Source of the DNA: Actinomycetota bacterium
GTDB taxonomy: Bacteria > Actinomycetota > Actinomycetes > S36-B12 > UBA10799
DNA: 5,344 nucleotides
Direction of reading: 5' to 3'
Assembly: GCA_003452655.1 (NCBI GenBank)
Contig: DMNR01000381.1
Location: 1-5,344, forward strand
Part shown: positions 1-5,057 of the stretch, one piece after another
Layout: each line of letters starts with the position of its first letter
How positions within the stretch are numbered: position 1 is the stretch's first letter
The notes under the pieces: generated by a model
Databases searched by the model: none
Told to the model about the DNA's origin: nothing
The model's input: only the letters and a program-made list of their open reading frames with translations
Translations under genes and position numbers: made by a program

Positions 1-54
1 CCCTGCCTCAAGGCTGGCGAAGTCGTCTCGACTCGTCGGGGTGTTAACGGCCAT
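1..54 (-). CDS. ABC transporter permease, SsuC/TauC-like (N-terminal 18 residues only)
   Basis: Only the start of this gene lies in the window. From the ATG at 54 the frame stays open to base 1 and reads MAVNTPTSRDDFASLEAG. The start is supported by a GGGAGA Shine-Dalgarno at 69-64, nine bases upstream. It is also supported by an 11-base overlap with the end of the ATPase gene, typical of translationally coupled transporter subunits. No membrane segment is visible yet. From memory, actinobacterial permeases of the SsuC/TauC family often have a short hydrophilic N-terminus containing an LEAGLD-like stretch before the first helix, which this resembles. The permease identity is mainly inferred from context: a binding protein and an ATPase precede it, and a permease is the missing third component. 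The true product cannot be confirmed from 18 residues. Confidence 0.72.
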   Translation of the reverse strand, partial: MAVNTPTSRDDFASLEAG

Positions 55-853
55 GGCGGCGGATCTCCCGTCGTAGGTCTTCGGTGATTTCAGCAGCCAA
101 TGCTGAAACTCCTGGCGATTCGATTCGGCGAGGACCTTCGATGTTGACCTGCCATTGGCGCACGAACATGCCAGGTCGTGACGACATCAGCAGGACTCGT
201 TGGCCGAGCCGAACTGCTTCGCGGACGTTGTGGGTCACGAAGATGACAGTGAGGTCAGCCTCTTGCCAGATGCGTCTGAGTTCCTCGTGAAGGACGTCTC
301 TTGTGATTGCGTCGAGTGCTGCGAAGGGTTCGTCCATCAGCAGAATCCGCGCCCGTTGCGCCAGTGCGCGAGCAAGTGCCACGCGCTGGCGCATTCCGCC
401 GGATAACTCATGGACGCGCTTGTCTGCCTGGCCCGACAGATGCACGAGATCCAACAGCCGGGCGATCTCAGGCTTCCATTCGGAGCGGGGCACTCCACCA
501 AGGCGCAGCGCCAATTCGATGTTCTTCCCGGCCGTTAACCAGGGGAACAGTGCAGACTCTTGAAACATCAGAGCCGTCCGACCGCCGGGCACCTCGATGC
601 TCCCGGAGGTAGGAGCTTCGAGGCCGGCAATCAGGTTCAACAAGGTCGACTTACCGCAACCGGAGGCACCAAGTAGGCAGATGAACTCGCCAACAGTGAC
701 CTTCAGGGACAGGTCCTGCAGTACTGGGGGTACACCAGCTGCGTCGTTGAAGACCTTCGTTACCCGTTCGAGTTCAACGGCAACGGGCCTGACGTCCGGT
801 GGTAGATCCACGGTGACCGTTGGTCCCGGGGATGTGACCGTCTGATCACTCAT
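44..853 (-). CDS. ABC transporter ATP-binding protein, SsuB/TauB-type (nitrate/sulfonate/taurine family)
   Basis: This 269-residue nucleotide-binding subunit powers import of the ligand captured by the upstream lipoprotein. All ABC ATPase motifs are present and intact. Walker A GASGCGKST is at about 62-70. The Q-loop FQESALFPW is near 97-105. The signature LSGGMRQ is at about 150-156. Walker B ILLMDEP is at about 170-176. The switch histidine in VTHNVREAV is near 208. The Q-loop FPW and the LSGGMRQRVALARAL signature are usual for the SsuB/TauB/NrtD group, and the length is normal for it. About 25 residues precede the ABC domain, a common actinobacterial extension. The ATG at 853 follows the binding-protein stop by only 4 nt, with AGGGAAG at 870-864 as a plausible ribosome site. 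The 3' end overlaps the permease start by 11 nt. Substrate specificity cannot be read from an ATPase; sulfate, thiosulfate or a sulfonate fits the neighbourhood. Confidence 0.93.
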   Translation of the reverse strand: MSDQTVTSPGPTVTVDLPPDVRPVAVELERVTKVFNDAAGVPPVLQDLSLKVTVGEFICLLGASGCGKSTLLNLIAGLEAPTSGSIEVPGGRTALMFQESALFPWLTAGKNIELALRLGGVPRSEWKPEIARLLDLVHLSGQADKRVHELSGGMRQRVALARALAQRARILLMDEPFAALDAITRDVLHEELRRIWQEADLTVIFVTHNVREAVRLGQRVLLMSSRPGMFVRQWQVNIEGPRRIESPGVSALAAEITEDLRREIRRHGR

Positions 854-857
854 GGTG

Positions 858-1946
858 CTACTGCTTCCCTAATCCTTGTGCCGAGACCGGGGCTTTCCCG
901 GCGGCAGTCAAAATGCTGTTGAGGATAGTCAGATCGTAGATCCCATTGAGGTCCGCCGGTTTGGAGATGCCGACATCCACCGCGTGGTCGAGGTCGGTCT
1001 GCAGGGAACTTGCAATCGGATCGACTGTGATCGTGAGGTTGTCCCACGAACGAGCCAGGACGGTTTCGTCTAGTGCCTTACCCGTCAGGGTCTTGAGTGC
1101 AGCATTGACGTCAGCCTTTGCTTTGATGGGGTTGGCTTGCACCGTATTGAGGGTGTTGACGACGCCCTGTAGCAAGGCCTTGACTTTGTCGGGGCTGCTC
1201 TCAAGGAACTTCTGCGAGACGATCAAATGAGTCGTGACGAATTGTCCCTTGGGCCACAGGTCTTTCTCGTTGACGAGTACCTTGCCTCCGCCTTCTTGCA
1301 CCAATCTGGACGCCCACGGTTCAGGCAGCCAGCCGCCGTCGACCTTTCCTTGCTTGAACAGGTCGAGAGTTTGAGCGTTATCTTGCGGGGCGACATAGAC
1401 GTCCCCGCCGCCTTCCTTCGGCGCTGACAAGCCCTTCTGCTTTAGCCAGTACCGCAGCGCCACGTCTTGGGTGTTGCCCAGTTGGGGCGTCGCGAAGGTC
1501 TTCCCACGCAGACTGTCGGGCGAATCGGTGATGTCCGGCTTGACGACAAACTCGGCGCCACCAGAGGTCGCGCCAGCGACGATCTTGATCGCGCTACCGG
1601 CGCTCTGCGTCCACGCACTGATCGCTGGGTTTGGCCCAATGAACGTTGCGTCGATCGCCCCTGAGTTCACGGCTTCAATCGCTGCCGGTCCGGCGTTGAA
1701 CGTCTGAGTCTCGAGCTTGGTGCTCCCAAGTGCTTGTTGGAGTTGGCCGTTCGAAACCCCCAACACGGGGAGGGCGTGGGTGAGGTTCGCGAAGTACCCG
1801 AGGCGAACGGTGGGCTCGGAGCTACCGGACCCGCTTGTGCCGCAGGCTGTGAGCGCGGTCGCACCCACAGCAAGGGCAGCAACCGCCGTCAGTACACGGC
1901 GAATGCCGCGACGCGGTCGGTCTAGGGTCTCTCGGTCATTGCTCAC
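858..1946 (-). CDS. Lipoprotein substrate-binding protein of an SsuA/TauA-like ABC importer
   Basis: This is a 362-residue extracellular solute-binding lipoprotein. The N-terminus has a basic region (RPRRGIRR), a hydrophobic stretch and the lipobox L32-T-A-C35. Signal peptidase II should therefore cleave before Cys35 and leave a lipidated mature protein of 328 residues, tethered by a Gly/Ser-rich linker. The mature part starts with VRLGYFANLTHALPVLG, followed by FNAGPAAIEAVNSGAIDATFIGPNP in two consecutive pieces. This is the pattern of the SsuA/TauA/NMT1-like periplasmic-binding class II proteins. The start is a GTG with GAAAGG eight bases upstream; the nearby upstream ATG is immediately followed by a stop. 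It lies 72 nt after cysN and 4 nt before its ATPase. Homology points to alkanesulfonate- or taurine-type ligands. The operon contains inorganic sulfate enzymes and, in the visible part, no sulfonate monooxygenase, so sulfate or another sulfur oxyanion is a real alternative. Confidence 0.92.
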   Translation of the reverse strand: MSNDRETLDRPRRGIRRVLTAVAALAVGATALTACGTSGSGSSEPTVRLGYFANLTHALPVLGVSNGQLQQALGSTKLETQTFNAGPAAIEAVNSGAIDATFIGPNPAISAWTQSAGSAIKIVAGATSGGAEFVVKPDITDSPDSLRGKTFATPQLGNTQDVALRYWLKQKGLSAPKEGGGDVYVAPQDNAQTLDLFKQGKVDGGWLPEPWASRLVQEGGGKVLVNEKDLWPKGQFVTTHLIVSQKFLESSPDKVKALLQGVVNTLNTVQANPIKAKADVNAALKTLTGKALDETVLARSWDNLTITVDPIASSLQTDLDHAVDVGISKPADLNGIYDLTILNSILTAAGKAPVSAQGLGKQ

Positions 1947-1954
1947 TTCAAATA

Positions 1955-1960
1955 CCTTTC
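1955..1960 (-). promoter_or_regulatory. Ribosome binding site fixing the GTG start of the binding protein
   Basis: GAAAGG lies eight bases before the GTG at 1946-1944. It supports this GTG as the true start and gives a signal sequence that begins MSNDRETLDR. An ATG at 1964-1962 is followed at once by TGA and overlaps this site, so it cannot encode a product. Confidence 0.7.
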
Positions 1961-1983
1961 ACATTAGTTTGGTAGGAAATGCG

Positions 1984-1996
1984 GGTTTAGTAAACC
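1984..1996. promoter_or_regulatory. Perfect 13-base palindrome, candidate operator before the transporter genes
   Basis: GGTTTA, a single central G, then TAAACC form an exact inverted repeat of two 6-base arms. It is centred at 1990, about 44 bases upstream of the GTG of the binding-protein gene. It sits in the only long intergenic gap of the window. It has too short a loop to be an RNA hairpin, which favours a DNA site for a dimeric regulator. Regulators of sulfur genes are known in actinobacteria, but I cannot match this motif to a named one. It could also be chance. No convincing -35/-10 pair was found next to it. Confidence 0.4.
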
Positions 1997-2003
1997 ACAC
2001 GAG

Positions 2004-2021
2004 TGATGCCCGAAGGCATCA
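2004..2021 (-). other. TTCG-tetraloop stem-loop containing the cysN stop codon
   Basis: On the transcribed strand TGATGCC, TTCG, GGCATCA form a perfect 7-bp stem closed by a C-G pair over a UUCG loop. The cUUCGg tetraloop is known to be exceptionally stable in RNA. The TGA at 2021-2019 that ends cysN is the first three bases of the stem. No run of U follows (the next bases are CTCGTGTGG), so a classical intrinsic terminator is unlikely. A 3'-end stabiliser or processing boundary between the enzyme and transporter halves of the message is more plausible, or partial attenuation. The structure is seen directly; its role is inferred. Confidence 0.6.
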
Positions 2022-3269
2022 ACATCGAGTCATTCCGCCAACCAATGTGGATCCGTCTTGCTCGTCGACCAGGATGAACGCACCGGTCGTGCGCAGATCT
2101 GCGTAGTTATCGACGGCTACGTCGCCGGCGAGTCGGAGCTTGATAGTGCCTAAATCGTTGACCTCGAGGGCGCCGTTGAACGGGAGGTGCGTGAGGGATT
2201 CGAGGTCGAGTCGATCAGTGACGCTCTCGACGATTGCGCGAATCGTCTTGGGACCGAATCGAGCAAGTACCCGTTGTCCAGCCGTGATGGGCTGCTCATT
2301 GAGCACGCACACGGTCGCCGTGATCTCGTTCGTCATCAGCGGGCTCGACTCGGTGCTCGAGATCACGTCGCCACGATCCATGTCAATTTCGTCTGCCAGT
2401 AGCAGGGTGACTGATTGTGGCGAGAATGCCTCGTCAACGGGTGTGCCAAGCACCTCGATGCCGGTGACGGTGCTCTTGCTGCCGAGCGGGCTGACAACAA
2501 TGTCGTCGCCAACTCGCACGACGCCGGAGGCGATCCGGCCGGAGAAGCCGCGGAAGTCGGGATACTTGGCCGTGCGCGGGCGGTTGACGTACTGCACGGG
2601 GAGCCGGAACGGCTCGTCCCGCGGGTCAGTTCCGACTGGGACGGTCTCGAGGTAGTCCAGCAGAGTTGGCCCGGTGTACCAAGGCATCGTGTCGGAAGCA
2701 TCGACCACGTTGTCTCCGACGAGCGCTGACACGGGAATGACCGTCGTATCGACGAGCCCCAATGAGCTGGCGACATCGGTAAATGACGCACTCACCTCGT
2801 TGAACTTCTCCTGCGAGTAGTCGACGAGATCCATCTTGTTAACGACGACGGCGATGTGTCGCACTCCCAGTAGCGCGGCGATGGCCGCGTGGCGACGGGT
2901 CTGTTCCACGACTCCGTGGCGGACGTCGATGAGAATCAGTGCGAGTTCCGTCGTCGATGCACCCGTCACCATGTTGCGCGTGTACTGCACATGGCCCGGC
3001 GTATCGGCGAGGATGAAGGACCGTTTGGCCGTCGAGAAGTAGCGATACGCCACATCGATAGTGATGCCCTGCTCACGTTCGGCACGCAGCCCGTCAGTCA
3101 GGAGCGCAAGGTCGGCAGATTCCATGCCGCGTTCGTTGCTTACTCGTTCGATGGCGGCGAGTTGATCAGCGAGGACTGACTTGCTGTCGTGGAGCAAACG
3201 GCCAACAAGGGTTGACTTGCCATCGTCGACACTTCCTGCCGTCGCGAAGCGTAGGAGTTCGTGGGTCAT
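2019..3269 (-). CDS. cysN: Sulfate adenylyltransferase subunit 1 (GTPase subunit of ATP sulfurylase)
   Basis: CysN hydrolyses GTP to drive formation of APS (adenosine 5'-phosphosulfate) from sulfate and ATP by CysD. The 416-residue protein opens with a translation-factor-type GTPase domain. The P-loop GSVDDGKST is at about 12-20, GITID near 68-72, DTPGH at 89-93 and the guanine-specificity motif NKMD at 144-147. The region from about residue 215 carries the EF-Tu-like beta-barrel domains (for example VQYVNRPRTAKYPDFRGFSG). The protein ends at LVGGMTRC with no C-terminal APS kinase (CysC) domain, unlike the fused CysNC forms of some actinobacteria and proteobacteria. It is somewhat shorter than the roughly 475-residue E. 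coli CysN. The ATG directly abuts the cysD stop (TAAATG), with GAGAGGG ten bases upstream inside cysD. This arrangement fits equimolar production of the CysDN complex. Confidence 0.97.
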   Translation of the reverse strand: MTHELLRFATAGSVDDGKSTLVGRLLHDSKSVLADQLAAIERVSNERGMESADLALLTDGLRAEREQGITIDVAYRYFSTAKRSFILADTPGHVQYTRNMVTGASTTELALILIDVRHGVVEQTRRHAAIAALLGVRHIAVVVNKMDLVDYSQEKFNEVSASFTDVASSLGLVDTTVIPVSALVGDNVVDASDTMPWYTGPTLLDYLETVPVGTDPRDEPFRLPVQYVNRPRTAKYPDFRGFSGRIASGVVRVGDDIVVSPLGSKSTVTGIEVLGTPVDEAFSPQSVTLLLADEIDMDRGDVISSTESSPLMTNEITATVCVLNEQPITAGQRVLARFGPKTIRAIVESVTDRLDLESLTHLPFNGALEVNDLGTIKLRLAGDVAVDNYADLRTTGAFILVDEQDGSTLVGGMTRC

Positions 3270-4181
3270 TTAGAAGTAGCCCTCTCGCTTGCGGTCTTCC
3301 ATAGCTGCCTCAGAGAGGCGGTCGTCGGCGCGCGTTGCGCCGCGTTCGGTAAGTCGGCTTGCTGCGACCTCCACGATCACGTCCGCAACAGTTGTCGCAG
3401 TTGATTCGACGGCACCTGTGCAGGACATGTCGCCGACGGTGCGATAGCGGACGACTTTGTTGACGACGGCCTCGCTGTCGTTGGGTCCGCCCCAGTCGCC
3501 GGCCGTCAACCACATGCCGTCGCGGGAGAAGACTTCGCGCTCGTGGCTGTAGTAAAGCCAGGGCAACTCGATCTCTTCACGTTCGATGTAGCGCCAGACG
3601 TCGAGTTCGGTCCAGTTCGAGAGGGGGAACACGCGTACATGTTCGCCCGGGCGGTGGCGGCCGTTGTAAACGTCCCACAGCTCGGGGCGTTGGCGACGCG
3701 GATCCCACTGACCGAAGCCGTCACGCAGGCTGAAGACGCGCTCTTTGGCGCGTGCCTTCTCTTCGTCGCGCCGTCCGCCGCCAAAGACCGCGTCGAACTT
3801 GTTGGCGACGATGGTCTCGAGTAGCGGGACGGTCTGCAGGGGATTTCGGGTGCCGTCCGGGCGCTCGCGCAGTCGACCGTCATCAATCCAGTCCTGGACA
3901 TTCGCCACGACGAGGCGTACACCGAGTCGATCCACCGTCTCGTCCCGATACGTAATGACTTCCGGGAAGTTGTGGCCGGTATCAACGTGGAGCACGGGGA
4001 AGGGGACCGGTGACGGAGCGAACGCCTTGACCGCGAGGTGGAGCATGACGACGGAGTCTTTGCCGCCAGAGAACAGCAGCACGGGTCGGTCGAACTCCCC
4101 GATGACCTCGCGAAAGACATGAACTGCTTCGCTCTCAAGGACGTCGAGATGATCCAAGGTGTAGTCAGCAAAATCGCTCAT
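3270..4181 (-). CDS. cysD: Sulfate adenylyltransferase subunit 2 (catalytic subunit of ATP sulfurylase)
   Basis: CysD transfers the AMP moiety of ATP to sulfate, giving APS and pyrophosphate in the cytoplasm, in complex with CysN. The 303-residue protein has the PP-loop ATP pyrophosphatase signature SGGKDS at 38-43, in the context RPVLLFSGGKDSVVMLHL. Other family hallmarks are HVDTGHNFPE, the FGGGRRDEEKARAKER segment, FPLSNWTELDVWRYI, DMSCTGAVES and the C-terminal EDRKREGYF. I place the start at the ATG at 4181. It overlaps the cysH TGA as ATGA and gives the expected N-terminus MSDFADYTLDHLDVLESE. An in-frame ATG at 4196 would add MRFAH, but it has no Shine-Dalgarno at a usable distance and would overlap cysH more deeply. 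Translational coupling to cysH is likely. The stop codon touches the cysN ATG. Confidence 0.97.
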   Translation of the reverse strand: MSDFADYTLDHLDVLESEAVHVFREVIGEFDRPVLLFSGGKDSVVMLHLAVKAFAPSPVPFPVLHVDTGHNFPEVITYRDETVDRLGVRLVVANVQDWIDDGRLRERPDGTRNPLQTVPLLETIVANKFDAVFGGGRRDEEKARAKERVFSLRDGFGQWDPRRQRPELWDVYNGRHRPGEHVRVFPLSNWTELDVWRYIEREEIELPWLYYSHEREVFSRDGMWLTAGDWGGPNDSEAVVNKVVRYRTVGDMSCTGAVESTATTVADVIVEVAASRLTERGATRADDRLSEAAMEDRKREGYF

Positions 4182-4897
4182 GTGTGCAAACCGCATTCCG
4201 TCTTATTTGATCCCGACCAGCGACCGGCGCGCGGGTCTTCACCATCGGCTACTGGCCGAGTGCATGGTTCACAGCCGATCGAGGCATACCCGAGTTCGCG
4301 AAGTGGATTGAGCAATACTGCATTTGCTCGGGCGTACTCTTCGGCATCGCCTTGAGTCCACTGCGCCAGCGGGTTCAGCTTCACCTTGTCGCGCTTGAAG
4401 TCATACTCGATGACGCCGATGTCAGATCTGGTGGGGGCGTCCTCCCTGCGCATGCCTGAGACCCACCCTCGGTATCCGGCAAGTGCGCGGTTCAGTGGTT
4501 CAACCTTGCGCATGCTGCAGCAGAGGTTGGGATCGCGGTCGTGCAAGGCGCCGCCGTATTCCGCGTCTTGCTGCGCCACGCTCTGCAACGGAGTGATGTT
4601 GATGAGGTTGATCGGCCGAGTGGCGGCGAACGCATCACGGGTACCGATCGTTTCGGCAAAGTGATAGCCGGTGTCGATGAACACCACATTGATTCCGGGA
4701 ACCACGTCGCTTGCCAGGTGGACCAGAACTTCGTCACCCATGCTGGAAAGGACCGCGAGCGAGTCGCCGAACGTCTGGGCCGCCCAGGCCAGTGCGATCC
4801 GGGCGACTTCCTCGTGTCCTGCGCCTTGTTCCTCGGCAACACCGATCGCCGCTCGTCCCACCGAAGCCAGTTCGCTGGCCGAAATGGTCTTGCTCAT
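4178..4897 (-). CDS. cysH: Assimilatory APS reductase with [4Fe-4S] cluster (phosphoadenylyl/adenylyl-sulfate reductase family)
   Basis: CysH reduces APS to sulfite and AMP, probably with thioredoxin as electron donor. The 239-residue protein has the SSMGDE nucleotide-binding loop near 51-56 and FIDTGYHF near 73-80. The paired cluster cysteines are C126-C127 (LCCSMRK) and C209/C212 (GCEPC). SGMRRED is near 147-153, and the catalytic C-terminal cysteine is C235 in ECGLH. In this family the CC...CxxC set binds a [4Fe-4S] cluster and marks APS-using enzymes. PAPS-specific enterobacterial CysH lacks it. The start at 4897 (MSKTISASEL) is chosen because AGGAG lies five bases upstream. A longer frame to 4990 would add 31 low-complexity residues and run through the zinc-ribbon gene. 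The 3' end overlaps cysD by four bases. No cysC lies beside it, which agrees with APS as substrate. Confidence 0.96.
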   Translation of the reverse strand: MSKTISASELASVGRAAIGVAEEQGAGHEEVARIALAWAAQTFGDSLAVLSSMGDEVLVHLASDVVPGINVVFIDTGYHFAETIGTRDAFAATRPINLINITPLQSVAQQDAEYGGALHDRDPNLCCSMRKVEPLNRALAGYRGWVSGMRREDAPTRSDIGVIEYDFKRDKVKLNPLAQWTQGDAEEYARANAVLLNPLRELGYASIGCEPCTRPVADGEDPRAGRWSGSNKTECGLHT

Positions 4898-4902
4898 GAT
4901 CA

Positions 4903-4907
4903 CTCCT
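4903..4907 (-). promoter_or_regulatory. Strong Shine-Dalgarno deciding the cysH start
   Basis: AGGAG ends five bases before the ATG at 4897-4895. It lies in the 28-base gap after the zinc-ribbon gene. It is the best match to the anti-Shine-Dalgarno sequence that I noticed upstream of any gene in the window, and it argues for MSKTISASEL as the N-terminus. Confidence 0.8.
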
Positions 4908-4925
4908 GAGAATGTGGCCGGTAGG

Positions 4926-5057
4926 CTAAACGACTGGCTTGACACGGTTGACGACGAACGCCCGGGTACACGAACGACAGTGCCAGGCACCCTTCGGTTC
5001 AGCCTGCGGCCAGAGGTCTTGGTCGCCGCAATAGGGGCAGTACTGGGCCGGGCTCAT
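4926..5057 (-). CDS. Small four-cysteine zinc-ribbon-like protein (43 aa) between sir and cysH
   Basis: This short gene encodes 43 residues starting MSPAQYCPYCGDQDLWPQAE and ending VVNRVKPVV. Two CxxC knuckles, C7/C10 and C27/C30, are spaced as in a minimal zinc ribbon or rubredoxin-like fold. The start ATG at 5057 overlaps the sulfite reductase stop as ATGA. GAGG at 5071-5068 stands ten bases upstream, and the TAG at 4928-4926 is 28 bases before cysH. The overlap, the ribosome site and the ordered cysteines make it a real gene despite its size. From memory, a very similar tiny protein occupies the same place in sulfate-assimilation clusters of Streptomyces and related actinobacteria; I could not verify this here. 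Its function is unknown to me. Binding of zinc or iron with a role next to Sir or CysH is only a suggestion. Genes this short are easily missed by ORF callers. Confidence 0.85.
   Translation of the reverse strand: MSPAQYCPYCGDQDLWPQAEPKGAWHCRSCTRAFVVNRVKPVV

Noticed and set aside
1959..1964. ATG immediately followed by TGA upstream of the binding-protein gene, as a possible start-stop regulatory element
   Set aside because: It has no ribosome site of its own and overlaps the real Shine-Dalgarno. Such a hexamer is easily found by chance.
1947..2018. Sigma-70-type promoter for the transporter genes
   Set aside because: TTTACT within the palindrome resembles a -35, but no acceptable -10 hexamer occurs at 16-19 bases. 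The nearest candidate, TAATGT, is about 22 bases away.
2004..2021. Intrinsic terminator ending the operon after cysN
   Set aside because: The stem is good but no U-tract follows, and the downstream genes lack a convincing promoter of their own, so full termination here is unlikely.
2140..2655. 171-residue open frame on the plus strand
   Set aside because: It lies antisense to cysN, which has full motif support. Its product is Ser/Thr/Arg-rich with no recognisable domain, typical of a shadow frame in G+C-rich coding DNA.
3506..4171. 221-residue minus-strand open frame inside cysD
   Set aside because: It is an alternate-frame shadow of cysD. It is extremely Ser/Arg-rich and lacks any motif, whereas the cysD frame shows the complete family signature.
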